This document shows positions 1 to 7,760 of a stretch of 64,000 bases of DNA, one piece after another. The translations under genes and the position numbers were made by a program. Below the pieces are notes generated by a model that saw only the letters and a program-made list of their open reading frames with translations, was not told the origin of the DNA and did not search any database. Source of the stretch: SZUA-309 sp965232595. Lineage in GTDB: Bacteria > Pseudomonadota > Gammaproteobacteria > Pseudomonadales > Azotimanducaceae. How positions within the stretch are numbered: position 1 is the stretch's first letter; each line of letters starts with the position of its first letter. The DNA lies in contig OZ246983.1 of the NCBI GenBank assembly GCA_965232595.1, forward strand, positions 1,550,001 to 1,614,000. Direction: 5' to 3'.

Positions 1-650
1 CGGCCGAAGAAATTGGGCTGCTGGACCACCAGCGCCGCCAGCCCCTCTTCGGGGGTCGGCAGCATTGCGGCGTCCAGGCAACCGGCATCGTTCATGGGCA
101 CCGTTTCCAGCACCACGTCCTGGGCAGCAACGATGGCCGCTGCGGCCTGCCGGTAGAGCGGGTGCATGGTCTCCGATACCAGCACCCGACGCGACTTCGC
201 TTTGCGGTTGCCCCGCACCGCCATGAGCACTGCCTCGGCCAGCCCGGAGGCGCCGTCGTAGACCGACGCGTTGGACACATCCATGCCGGTCAGCGCCGCC
301 ATCATGGACTGGTACTCGTAAATCAGCTGCAGCGTGCCCTGGCTCGCCTCCGCCTGATAAGGCGTGTAGGCGGTCATGAACTCGCCCCGGGCAGTCAGAT
401 CCCAGACCGCCGCAGGAATGTGGTGATCGTAGGACCCGGCACCGAGGAAGCAGGGGCCGAGCGCGTCTGCCGCCGCCCGCTCGCCGAAGACGCGCAGCAT
501 CTCCATCTCGCTGATGCCCTCGGGCACCTTTTCCAGCTGCCCGGTTCTGAGTGCCGCCGGGATCTCGTCAAACAGGTCTTCGATGCTGCCCGCACCGATG
601 GTGCTCAGCATGGCATCGACTTCCTCCGCCGTGTGGGGGATGAAGGGCAT
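1..650 (-). CDS. gcvPA: Glycine dehydrogenase (decarboxylating) subunit 1, 3' end outside window
   Basis: Partial gene; 216 codons are visible from an ATG at 650 and the frame stays open to the window edge. It encodes the N-terminal-type subunit of the two-subunit P protein, the PLP enzyme that decarboxylates glycine and loads aminomethyl onto lipoyl-GcvH. The start MPFIPHTAEEVDAML and the stretches GAGSYDHHIPA and YQAEASQGTLQ are typical of GcvPA. The family is about 450 residues, and the PLP lysine is carried by the partner GcvPB, expected just beyond the edge. An AGGAG ribosome binding site lies about 9 bases before the ATG. It follows gcvT and gcvH on the same strand but is separated from gcvH by two hairpins. 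Identification is confident from N-terminal motifs. Confidence 0.9.
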   Translation of the reverse strand, partial: MPFIPHTAEEVDAMLSTIGAGSIEDLFDEIPAALRTGQLEKVPEGISEMEMLRVFGERAAADALGPCFLGAGSYDHHIPAAVWDLTARGEFMTAYTPYQAEASQGTLQLIYEYQSMMAALTGMDVSNASVYDGASGLAEAVLMAVRGNRKAKSRRVLVSETMHPLYRQAAAAIVAAQDVVLETVPMNDAGCLDAAMLPTPEEGLAALVVQQPNFFG

Positions 651-670
651 GAATCTCTGCTCCTGGTGAA

Positions 671-723
671 GGCGCCCGGAAAGAGGGCGCCAGTTGAGAA
701 AGCGGGCTAGTTAGACAGCCCGC
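671..723 (-). terminator. Two tandem hairpins between gcvH and gcvPA
   Basis: Two perfect 7-bp inverted repeats sit in the 80-base gcvH-gcvPA gap. The first in transcription order pairs 717-723 with 702-708 (GCGGGCT/AGCCCGC) and is followed by TTTCTC. The second pairs 685-691 with 671-677 (GGCGCCC/GGGCGCC). The first looks like a weak intrinsic terminator; the pair could instead attenuate transcription or stabilise the gcvTH message. The U-run is poor, so the role is inference. Confidence 0.5.
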
Positions 724-730
724 AGGCAGA

Positions 731-1126
731 TCAGTGCTCGTCGGCTTCGCAGATTTCGCCGTAGGCGGCCGAATCGAGCAGGTCGTCGAGCTGCGCGGGA
801 TCTTCCGGCTCGATCTTGAAGAACCAGCCGTCGCCGTAAGGATCCTGGTTGACGGTTTCCGGAGCGTCTTCCAGGGTCTCGTTGATCTCGGTGATCGTCC
901 CCGACAGCGGCGCGTAGATATCAGATGCCGCCTTGACGGATTCGACCACGCCCGCTTCGGCGCCGGCGCTCACCGTCTGCCCCACTTCCGGGTGCTCTAC
1001 GTAGACCACATCCCCCAGCGCCTGCTGGGCATGGTCACTGATACCGACGGTTACCGTGCCGTCTTCTTCAAGTCGCGCCCACTCGTGGCTCGAAGCGTAT
1101 TTCAGCTCAGTTGGAATCTCGCTCAT
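731..1126 (-). CDS. gcvH: Glycine cleavage system H protein
   Basis: Lipoyl carrier of the glycine cleavage system; it shuttles the aminomethyl group from the P protein to the T protein and is reoxidised by the L protein. The product is 131 residues, the usual size. The lipoylation site is seen as ESVKAAS near residue 65, and the N-terminus MSEIPTELKYASSHEWAR matches the family start. It lies 95 bases downstream of gcvT and upstream of gcvPA on the same strand. A TAGAAT hexamer in the gcvT-gcvH gap could be a weak internal -10 box, but no good -35 accompanies it. Confidence 0.97.
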   Translation of the reverse strand: MSEIPTELKYASSHEWARLEEDGTVTVGISDHAQQALGDVVYVEHPEVGQTVSAGAEAGVVESVKAASDIYAPLSGTITEINETLEDAPETVNQDPYGDGWFFKIEPEDPAQLDDLLDSAAYGEICEADEH

Positions 1127-1221
1127 CGTGTCCCGTAGTTATCTTTCTAAGTAATCCCCGGCGGCTATTCTAACCGGATCTTCTATGCGTATCTCCCGGT
1201 ACGGGCTGGATCGGAGAGCGT

Positions 1222-2298
1222 TCAGGCCGGGTCTTTGTAGACCCGCTTACCCCCGCGCACGAACGGCGGACGGACGATGATCACCGGCTGCCGCTTGCCG
1301 CGGATCTCCACCTCCGCTGTGCCTTTCGCCTGGCGTGGAATCCGCGCCAGGGCGATGGCCACACCCAGGGTCGGCGAGAACACGCCGCTGGTGATGGTGC
1401 CCTCTCCCGCTTCGGTGATCACCGTCTGGCCGTGTCGGAGCACCCCCTTGCCCTGCATCACCAGGCCGGTCAGCTTGGCGGTCAGGCCCGCTGCCTTCTC
1501 GGCAGCCACCGCTGCCTTGCCGATGAACTCCCTGTCGGACAGATCGACCGTCCAGCTCAGGTTGGAGACCAGGGGAGAGGTGGCATCGTCCATGTCCTGA
1601 TCGTACAGGTTGAGGCCGGCTTCGAGCCGCAGGGTATCCCGGGCGGCCAGCCCGGCCACCGCCACGCCGGCTGCGCCGAGGTCCTGCCAGAGCCTGACGG
1701 CGGCATCACCCGGCAGGATGACCTCCACACCGTCTTCACCGGTATAGCCGGTCCGGGCCACCATGGTTTCACCTGCTTCCAGGGCGCTGAACGGCTCCAG
1801 GTCGGCAACGCTCATGCCGGTGACTGCCTCGAAACGACCGATGGCCTCCGGGCCCTGCACCGCCACCATAGCCAGATCCCTCTCCTCGATGCGGGTGCCT
1901 TCGTCGTTGTTGGCGGCGAACCAGTCGAGCACTTTATCCCGGGTGCCGGCGTTCACCACCGCCCGATAGCCCTGATCCCGCCGGTAGACGATCAGGTCAT
2001 CGACCACCCCGCCGGCTTCGTTCAGCAGCGCCCCGTACAGGGCCCGGCCGGGTGCCTGCAGCTTGTCGACGTCGTTGGCAACCAGGCGCCTCAGGAAGTC
2101 ACGAGCGCTGTCATCCGGCAGGTCGATCACCGTCATGTGCGACACGTCGAACATGCCCGCCGCCTCACGCACAGCTTTGTGCTCCTCGATCTGAGAGCCG
2201 TAGTTCAGCGGCATGTCCCAGCCGGCGAAGGGCACCATGCGGGCGCCGGCAGCCAGGTGCTCTGCGTGCAGGGCGGTCTTTCGGGTCTCCTCGGTCAT
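1222..2298 (-). CDS. gcvT: Glycine cleavage system T protein (aminomethyltransferase)
   Basis: Transfers the methylene group from aminomethylated GcvH to tetrahydrofolate, releasing ammonia. The 358-residue length is normal. The N-terminal folate-binding segment (FAGWDMPLNYGSQIEEH, then GMFDVSHM) and the C-terminal GCV_T barrel region (GVFSPTLGVAIALARIP) are visible. The ATG at 2298 has a GGAGAA ribosome binding site. It starts 40 bases after the upstream ubi-type gene, leaving no room for a glycine riboswitch, so expression probably comes from the ygfB-pepP-ubi transcript or a promoter inside the ubi gene. Confidence 0.97.
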   Translation of the reverse strand: MTEETRKTALHAEHLAAGARMVPFAGWDMPLNYGSQIEEHKAVREAAGMFDVSHMTVIDLPDDSARDFLRRLVANDVDKLQAPGRALYGALLNEAGGVVDDLIVYRRDQGYRAVVNAGTRDKVLDWFAANNDEGTRIEERDLAMVAVQGPEAIGRFEAVTGMSVADLEPFSALEAGETMVARTGYTGEDGVEVILPGDAAVRLWQDLGAAGVAVAGLAARDTLRLEAGLNLYDQDMDDATSPLVSNLSWTVDLSDREFIGKAAVAAEKAAGLTAKLTGLVMQGKGVLRHGQTVITEAGEGTITSGVFSPTLGVAIALARIPRQAKGTAEVEIRGKRQPVIIVRPPFVRGGKRVYKDPA

Positions 2299-2338
2299 CG
2301 ACGTTCTCCGTGTTGCTCAGTTGGCGCGGCGGCGAACC

Positions 2339-3535
2339 CTACCAGGCCGAGGCCAAGGGGCCCAGCCCCAGGGCTTCGCGGATGATCTGCTGCTTGACCG
2401 CGCCGGTGCCGTTTATCCAGCCGACCGCGTTGTTCCGCAGCCAGGTCAGGGTCGGCGACGCTTCCGCGTAGGCGTAGCGGAAGCCGGCCATGGCGGCGAC
2501 CATCAGTTGCGCCCGGGTGCGGCGCTTACGGGCGAAGGTGCGCCAGACGCCAGCCAGGCCAGGGTCTGTGCCTGCGGGCAGGCGTTTGAGCACCCCGACC
2601 AGGTCGCGAACATCCTCGAAACCGACGTTGGCGCCGAGACCGGCCAGCGGGTGCAGCACCCGCGCCGCATCACCGATCAGCAGCACGCGCTGCGCCGGGT
2701 TGAAGTCCTGCACCACGTGCTGGGCAAGCGGGAAGGCGAACCGCGCATCCACCTCCGTCACCGCGCCGAGGCGGGACTCAATGGCCGCCTCGATCTCGGC
2801 TCGGAAGGTTGCTTCCGGCAGCGCCTGGCGCCGCTCGGCCTGCTCTGGCGTCTGCGACCAGACCACCGACGATACCTTGGCTTCCCGGCTGGGCAGCAGC
2901 GCCAGCGGGCCGTCGAGCAGAAAGCGCTGCAGCGCCACACCCTCATGTGGGCGCTCGGTGCGAACCAGGGTAGCCAGCGCCATCTGCCCGGTCGCCAGCA
3001 CGTCGGTTTCCGCTCCGACCAGCTCGCGCACGGCCGACCGGGCGCCATCCACGCCGACCAGCAGCCGGGCGCTGAGCGATTCGGGCCCGAGGCTGACCTC
3101 AACCGAGTCCGCGCTGCTCGTCACCCCGCTCACCTCGCCGAGGTGAATGCTGACGCCCGGGTGCTGCTCCAGCCGTGCCCAGAGGGTGGCCACCGTGGGC
3201 GAGTTCTCTAGGATCCAGCCCAGCTCTGCCCGACCAACCTCATCTGCATGGAACGCCAGCGCCGCCGTACCCCGCTCCTCCCAGACCTCCATACGCTGAT
3301 AAGACGCCGGCGTCAGGTCGCTCCAGATACCGAGCTCCGCCAGCAGCGCCTGTGACGCCGGTGAGCAGGCGATGTTCCTGATGTCCATGCCGAAAGCGCC
3401 GCGATTCACCGCCGGCTGCTGCACGTCGAGCAGCCCGACCCGCGCGCCGGTAGCGGCAATCGCCAGCGCCGCCGTGGCCCCGACCAGGCCGCCGCCTGCC
3501 ACCAGCACATCAAAATCGACCGGGTTGCTGCTCAT
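2339..3535 (-). CDS. UbiH/UbiF/VisC-family FAD-dependent hydroxylase
   Basis: Flavin monooxygenase of the family that hydroxylates the aromatic ring during ubiquinone synthesis. The product has 398 residues. It carries the FAD Rossmann motif VAGGGLVGATAAL near the N-terminus, the DG motif (GVDGARSAVREL, about residue 155) and the second FAD motif LLIGDAARVLHPLAGLGANVG (near 275). Its ATG overlaps the pepP stop as ATGA, implying translational coupling. Enterics carry two such genes (ubiH, ubiI) between pepP and gcvT; here there is one. Which ring position it acts on (UbiH- or UbiI-like, or a broader enzyme) cannot be decided by reading, so no symbol is given. Confidence 0.9.
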   Translation of the reverse strand: MSSNPVDFDVLVAGGGLVGATAALAIAATGARVGLLDVQQPAVNRGAFGMDIRNIACSPASQALLAELGIWSDLTPASYQRMEVWEERGTAALAFHADEVGRAELGWILENSPTVATLWARLEQHPGVSIHLGEVSGVTSSADSVEVSLGPESLSARLLVGVDGARSAVRELVGAETDVLATGQMALATLVRTERPHEGVALQRFLLDGPLALLPSREAKVSSVVWSQTPEQAERRQALPEATFRAEIEAAIESRLGAVTEVDARFAFPLAQHVVQDFNPAQRVLLIGDAARVLHPLAGLGANVGFEDVRDLVGVLKRLPAGTDPGLAGVWRTFARKRRTRAQLMVAAMAGFRYAYAEASPTLTWLRNNAVGWINGTGAVKQQIIREALGLGPLASAW

Positions 3536-4866
3536 CCCGGGCTCTCCGCCATCAGCGCTTCGATGTCCGCCACGGACTTCGGCGCCGCGGCGGTGAGCAC
3601 CTCGCAGCCGTCGGGTGTGATCAGCACGTCGTCCTCGACCCGGATGCCGATGCCCCGGTACTTCGCCGGCACGCCGGCCATCAGCTCGCTGTCAGGTATG
3701 TAGATGCCAGGCTCGATGGTGAGCACCATGCCCGGCTCCAGCGGCCGCGGCTCGCCGTCCACCCGCTGGTCGCCGACGTCGTGCACATCCAGACCAAGCC
3801 AGTGCGAGGTCCCATGCGGGCAAAAGTTGCGATAGGTCTCGGTCTCCAGCACCTCTTCCAGATCACCTTCCAGCAGGCCCAGCGCCAGCAGCCCCTCAAT
3901 CATGATCTCGAGCGCGGTCTGATGCGGATCGGTAAACAGGGCCCCCGGTCGGCAGGCTGCGATGGCCGCCTCGTTGGCCTCGAGAACGATCTCGTAGAGC
4001 GATCGCTGCACCGCCGAGAAGGTACCGCTCACCGGGAAGGTCCGGGTCACGTCCGACGCGTACAGCTCGTACTCGCAGCCCGCATCGATCAGCACCAGAT
4101 CGTTTTTCTTCAGCGTTGCCGTGTTGTCCACGTAGTGCAGCACGCAGGCGTTCGCGCCGCTGCCGACGATGCTCGAATAGGCAGGGCTCTTGGCACCGCC
4201 GCGCATGAACGCGTAGATCAGCTCCGCTTCCAGCTGGGTCTCGGTCATGCCCGGCTCGCAGGCCCGCATGGCGCGTCGGTGTCCTTCGCAGGTGATCTCC
4301 GCGGCGCGACGCATGGTGCGCACCTCCGCCGCCGACTTGATCAGGCGCTGCTCGTGCAGCAGGTGCTTCAGCGCGAACAGCTCCTCAGGCGGCCTGGCAC
4401 CGCCGGACTCCCTGGCGCGCAGCGTGCTCACCCAGCCGAGCAGGCGGTTCTCGAACTCCGGATGATCGCCGAGGCCGAAGTAGATGCGCTCCCGCCCTTC
4501 GAGCATGCCGGGCAGGATGTCATCCAGATCGGCAATGGGGAACGCATCGTCCACGCCGATGATCTGTGCAGCCCGGTCCGGGCCCAGGCGCTCACCGTCG
4601 TACAGCTCGGCCCGGGCTTCACGATCGCGGCAGAAGAGAATGACCTCTCCGTGCGCTCGACCCGGTGCCAGCACCAGCACCGCGTCCGGCTCGGCGAAGC
4701 CTGTCAGGTAGTGGAAGTCACTGTCCTGCCGGAACAGGTAGTCCGAGTCCCTATTGCGGGTCTTCAGGCTGGCGGAGGGGATCACGGCGATGGACTCCTC
4801 GTCCATCAGGTTCATCAGCGCCGCGCGCCGGCGCTTGAAGTCACTCTTCGCTATCGTCGCCGGCAT
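3532..4866 (-). CDS. pepP: Xaa-Pro aminopeptidase
   Basis: Cytosolic metallopeptidase that removes N-terminal residues preceding proline. The 444-residue length fits. It has the aminopeptidase P N-terminal domain (FKRRRAALMNLM onward) and a pita-bread catalytic domain whose five dinuclear metal ligands are recognisable: Asp in LVLIDAG, Asp in ASDVTRTFP, His in HGTSHWLGLDVHDVG, Glu in IEPGIY and Glu in IRVEDD. Its start overlaps the end of ygfB by 26 bases and its stop overlaps the ubi gene by 4, giving the compact ygfB-pepP-ubi operon seen across gammaproteobacteria. Confidence 0.97.
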   Translation of the reverse strand: MPATIAKSDFKRRRAALMNLMDEESIAVIPSASLKTRNRDSDYLFRQDSDFHYLTGFAEPDAVLVLAPGRAHGEVILFCRDREARAELYDGERLGPDRAAQIIGVDDAFPIADLDDILPGMLEGRERIYFGLGDHPEFENRLLGWVSTLRARESGGARPPEELFALKHLLHEQRLIKSAAEVRTMRRAAEITCEGHRRAMRACEPGMTETQLEAELIYAFMRGGAKSPAYSSIVGSGANACVLHYVDNTATLKKNDLVLIDAGCEYELYASDVTRTFPVSGTFSAVQRSLYEIVLEANEAAIAACRPGALFTDPHQTALEIMIEGLLALGLLEGDLEEVLETETYRNFCPHGTSHWLGLDVHDVGDQRVDGEPRPLEPGMVLTIEPGIYIPDSELMAGVPAKYRGIGIRVEDDVLITPDGCEVLTAAAPKSVADIEALMAESPG

Positions 4867-5398
4867 CGTTCAACAGGCTCATGATCAACAGCGCACCAAC
4901 CTTCACGTACTCCTCCAGCTCCACAAAGTTGGCATCTCCCTCGTCTGCTTCGTCATCCGCCAGCTCCGTCTCCAGCTGGGCGATGGCGGCAAAGTCCTGA
5001 ACGATCTCCTGCGCTTCTTCCGGCAGGCCCTTCAGAGACTCGACGCCGCGTCGCGACAGGCCGGCCGCTAGGCCGGTGAGGAAGCTCTGGCACCAGTGCG
5101 CCAGCGCCGACAGGCGCTCCTCCATCAAGGCTTCGTCGTCGGGCAGCAGCGGCGCGAAGCTGAGGTCTTCGGCGTTGAACGCCTCCAGCGCGTCGTTGAC
5201 AAAGCGGGCCACGGTCTCGCCGTCGGACAGCGCATCTGCGCCGAGCAGGTCGACCAGATCCTGGAGCTCGAAGTGCGTCGCATCGGTCACCGCGATGCCG
5301 ATCACCGCGCCGTGCAGCTCAGCGGGCGTTAGACCGCCGCCCGGGCCACCTGCGGCTTCGAGCGCCGCCACCTCGAGATCCGAAACGGTCATTGCCAT
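4841..5398 (-). CDS. ygfB: UPF0149 family protein YgfB
   Basis: A 185-residue acidic protein of the UPF0149 (YgfB/YecA) family. The conserved N-terminal segment LTPAELHGAVIGIAV and the segment ALAHWCQSFLTGLAAGL are visible, as is the acidic tail. In Pseudomonas aeruginosa YgfB has been linked to regulation of alginate/peptidoglycan-linked genes; no biochemical role can be assigned here. It is the first gene of the operon with pepP and overlaps it by 26 bases. The region upstream (5399-5573) is a divergent promoter region shared with a small coiled-coil gene; I see no strong sigma-70 box in it. Confidence 0.9.
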   Translation of the reverse strand: MAMTVSDLEVAALEAAGGPGGGLTPAELHGAVIGIAVTDATHFELQDLVDLLGADALSDGETVARFVNDALEAFNAEDLSFAPLLPDDEALMEERLSALAHWCQSFLTGLAAGLSRRGVESLKGLPEEAQEIVQDFAAIAQLETELADDEADEGDANFVELEEYVKVGALLIMSLLNDAGDDSEE

Positions 5399-5573
5399 GT
5401 TGCAGCGTCCTTGAAAGGGGGCCGTATGCTACTACGAACGCGCCTTGATCGCGCTCGAAGGACCGGCGTGGCGGGCCTCGGCGCACCGATGCCAGCGCTA
5501 ACCGCAGACTGCCGCCGACCCGATTTTTCAGGCAAACTAGCCTACCGGAGCGAGAAAAAGACCAGGTAGCGCC

Positions 5574-5780
5574 ATGGCCGGCGACGATTGGAAAACCCTC
5601 GAGGCAAAAATCGACGAGCTGATCGAGCTCTGCAGCGTGCTGACCCGAGAAAACCGCGCCCTGCGCGCGCAGCAGCAGAACTGGACGACCGAACGCGCCA
5701 AGCTGATCGAGAAGAACGAGCTGGCGAAGAGCCGCGTCGAGTCAATGATCACCCGGCTCAAAGCCCTGGAACAGGATTAG
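5574..5780 (+). CDS. Small coiled-coil protein (TIGR02449 type, ZapB-like)
   Basis: A 68-residue protein that is almost entirely predicted coiled coil (heptads from TLEAKIDELIELC through KSRVESMITRLKALEQ). Proteins of this type sit directly upstream of zapA in many gammaproteobacteria and are classed as TIGR02449. The position suggests a role alongside ZapA at the division ring, similar in shape to ZapB, but that is inference. The ATG at 5574 is the first of the frame. The stop is 36 bases before zapA. Confidence 0.85.
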   Translation: MAGDDWKTLEAKIDELIELCSVLTRENRALRAQQQNWTTERAKLIEKNELAKSRVESMITRLKALEQD

Positions 5781-5816
5781 CGCAGAACCCGGACAACGGC
5801 CCAGGACTGACATCGA

Positions 5817-6137
5817 ATGAGCGACACCCCCAAGAACACCACCGTCAGCGTGAAGATCCTCGAGAAGGAGTACCAGGTTGCCTGTCCGGACGACCAGGTG
5901 GACGCGCTGTCGGCTTCCGCCCGCTACCTGGACCGACAGATGTCCGAGATCAGAGACACGGGCAAGGTGTTTGGCCTGGACCGCATCGCGGTCATGGCGG
6001 CGCTGAACATCGCCAACGAGTTTCTCGCCAACAAAGGCCAGGTTGCCGAGGTGAGCGAGTTCGTGGACGACCGGGTCACCAGCCTCACCGACCGCATCAG
6101 CGCTGCCCTGGCGGAGCAGAAGCAGCTCAACCTCTGA
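5817..6137 (+). CDS. zapA: Cell division protein ZapA
   Basis: FtsZ-associated protein that cross-links protofilaments at the Z ring. The 106-residue product has the ZapA N-terminal globular part (VSVKILEKEYQVACP, then LSASARYLDRQMSEIRD) and the GLDRIAVMAALNIANEFL helix, followed by a C-terminal coiled coil. The order zapA, 6S RNA, fau is conserved in gammaproteobacteria and supports the call. An AGGA box lies about 15 bases upstream of the ATG. Confidence 0.95.
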   Translation: MSDTPKNTTVSVKILEKEYQVACPDDQVDALSASARYLDRQMSEIRDTGKVFGLDRIAVMAALNIANEFLANKGQVAEVSEFVDDRVTSLTDRISAALAEQKQLNL

Positions 6138-6223
6138 GCGGGCAGGCGCGTTCAACCCGAGCGGTTGAATGCGAGCCCCGTCACATTCCTGCTGTCAATA
6201 TCAATCGACCCTGGCATTTTGGC

Positions 6224-6229
6224 TATACT
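6224..6229 (+). promoter_or_regulatory. -10 box of the 6S RNA promoter
   Basis: TATACT, five of six matches to the sigma-70 -10 consensus, ends 6-7 bases before the predicted 5' end of 6S RNA. No convincing -35 hexamer lies 16-18 bases upstream. Confidence 0.6.
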
Positions 6230-6234
6230 CGGCC

Positions 6235-6441
6235 CGTCTCCTGGGATGTTCGCCAGCTGGGGTCGTCCTTGAGCCGTTAGAGAAACTACAGGAGGCCGGG
6301 CCTTGCGTCCGTGTGCAAGTCCGATGCTTTGTGCTTTCCTAGGAGGTGCTGAGGTCGGGAAGCCTTAGACGCAAACGTTTGGTCTCCGCCTTGAACCGTA
6401 ACGGTTCAGGGCAAACCATGCAGCGGCATTTCGGGAGGCTT
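6235..6441 (+). ncRNA. ssrS: 6S RNA
   Basis: Small RNA that mimics an open promoter and sequesters sigma-70 RNA polymerase in stationary phase. Blocks strongly like E. coli 6S RNA are visible in order: GATGTTCGCCAGC near 6245, CCTTGAGCCGTTA near 6267, GAAGCCTTAGAC near 6359, CCTTGAACC near 6390 with its pairing partner GGTTCAGGG, and GCGGCATTTCGGGAGG near 6423. The ends TCTCCTGGGATG and CATTTCGGGAGG form the terminal stem. Its place between zapA and fau is the classical one. Length of about 205 nt is somewhat above E. coli's 184, and the exact ends are estimates. A hairpin at 6444-6456 (GGTTG/CAACC) may help termination or processing. Confidence 0.93.
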
Positions 6442-6499
6442 TGGGTTGCTTCAACCTGCCTTTCCATGATCGTCTCATGATCAGACAGAACGCACGCAG

Positions 6500-7144
6500 A
6501 TGACCACTTCGTCGCCAGCCGCGCACACCCGTAAAGTTCGCGCCAGCGCCCGTCGGGCAAGGCGGGCGATCGGGCCGGAGCGTCAGGCTGAGCACGCAGA
6601 GGCAGCCAGCCGCGCGGTGCTCAGCAGCGGCGTCATGTTCCGGGCCAGCCGGGTCGGCCTTTACTTTTCCCAGGCCGCTGATGGCGAGCTGGACACCTTG
6701 CCGCTGCTCTCGCGGCTGTGGGCTAGCGGCAAATGTGTTGCGGTACCGGTGGTGGGGCGTACCGGGGAGATGGACTTCTATCGGGTCACCCCGCGCACGG
6801 CGCTCACCCACAATCGCTACGGCATCATAGAGCCACGTACCCGCGGCACCCGCGCCGGTCGCTTTGTCAGCCCCCTGGCGTTGGACGTGCTGTTCGTGCC
6901 GCTGGTTGCCTTCGATGACGCGGGCAGCCGGCTCGGCATGGGCGCCGGCTACTACGATCGCTTTCTCGGGGCGCAGCCCCCTTCGATGCGGCCCCTGACC
7001 GTTGGCCTGGCCCATGAGGTGCAGAGGTCCGCCGACGCTCTCGAGCGGCAACCCTGGGACGTGCCGCTCGATGCCATCGCCACCGAAGCCGGGTGGCAGG
7101 CTTTCAGCCCACGGGCTAGGGTGCTGGGCTCGAACAGGACCTGA
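6500..7144 (+). CDS. fau: 5-formyltetrahydrofolate cyclo-ligase
   Basis: Converts 5-formyl-THF to 5,10-methenyl-THF with ATP. The 214-residue product (YgfA/Fau family) has the N-terminal basic helix with RKVRASARRARRAI, the central PVVGRTGEMDFYRV segment and the signature LGMGAGYYDRFL near residue 155, the ATP/folate binding loop. It lies directly downstream of 6S RNA, as in enterics where both are cotranscribed. The ATG at 6500 gives an N-terminus that fits the family. Confidence 0.95.
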   Translation: MTTSSPAAHTRKVRASARRARRAIGPERQAEHAEAASRAVLSSGVMFRASRVGLYFSQAADGELDTLPLLSRLWASGKCVAVPVVGRTGEMDFYRVTPRTALTHNRYGIIEPRTRGTRAGRFVSPLALDVLFVPLVAFDDAGSRLGMGAGYYDRFLGAQPPSMRPLTVGLAHEVQRSADALERQPWDVPLDAIATEAGWQAFSPRARVLGSNRT

Positions 7145-7158
7145 TAGAGGAGCGCAGA

Positions 7159-7713
7159 TTGGCCGTCCGTAAAATCATCCGCATGGGGCACCCGCTGCTG
7201 CGCGAGCCTGCCCGACCGCTGACCGCCGAGGAAATCGGCAGCGAGGAGACCCGGCGCCTGGTCGCTGACATGATCGACACCCTGCACGACTACGGCGGCA
7301 TCGGCCTGGCCGCGCCGCAGGTGGCCGAGCCCATCCGCCTCGCCATCGTCGAGCTGCCGGGCGGGCCGAGCCGCTACGGCGAGCTGCCGACGGTGCCGCT
7401 GACCGCGTTCGTCAACCCGGAGATCGAGGTGCTCAACCCGGCAACAGCCGGCTACTGGGAAGGGTGCCTGTCCGTGCCCGGGCTGCGCGGCTTCGTCGAG
7501 CGGCCGCAACACATCCGGGTCCGGGCGCTGAACCTGGACGGCGAGCCTTTAGAGATGGAGTTCGAGGGCTTTCCGGCGACCGTTTTCCAGCATGAGTTCG
7601 ACCACCTGGACGGCACGCTCTACGTGGACCGGATTACCGACACCAGCAAGCTCGTCTTCGACCAGGAATTCGAGCGCTATATCCTGCCGGAGGAGGAAGA
7701 GCCTTCAGTGTAA
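7159..7713 (+). CDS. def: Peptide deformylase
   Basis: Removes the formyl group from nascent peptides at the ribosome exit. The product has 184 residues and all three metal-site motifs: GGIGLAAPQ (residue 52 on), EGCLSVPG (metal Cys) and HEFDHLDG (two metal His and the catalytic Glu). The start is TTG at 7159, preceded by AGAGGAG at a good distance. It lies 14 bases after fau rather than next to fmt, so it may be one of several deformylases in the genome. Its stop codon lies inside a tandem repeat. Confidence 0.95.
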   Translation: MAVRKIIRMGHPLLREPARPLTAEEIGSEETRRLVADMIDTLHDYGGIGLAAPQVAEPIRLAIVELPGGPSRYGELPTVPLTAFVNPEIEVLNPATAGYWEGCLSVPGLRGFVERPQHIRVRALNLDGEPLEMEFEGFPATVFQHEFDHLDGTLYVDRITDTSKLVFDQEFERYILPEEEEPSV

Positions 7714-7760
7714 AAGAGAGCCTTCAGCGTAAAAGAGAGCCTTCAGCGAGCCTTCAGCGT
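7701..7760. repeat. 19-bp direct tandem repeat across the def and ilvA 3' ends
   Basis: The octamer GCCTTCAG occurs at 7701, 7720, 7739 and 7750. The first three copies are spaced exactly 19 bases apart in a unit GCCTTCAGYGTAAAAGAGA; the last follows after 11 bases. The first copy contains the def stop codon (TAA 7711-7713) and the last supplies the ilvA stop and its last two codons on the other strand. It looks like a small minisatellite made by slippage. Confidence 0.9.

Noticed and set aside
1126..1221. An internal promoter for gcvH (TAGAAT in the gcvT-gcvH gap).
   Set aside because: No acceptable -35 sequence at 16-18 bases; too weak to list as a feature.
2298..2338. A glycine riboswitch ahead of gcvT.
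   Set aside because: Only 40 bases lie between the ubi-type gene and gcvT, far too few for the aptamer.
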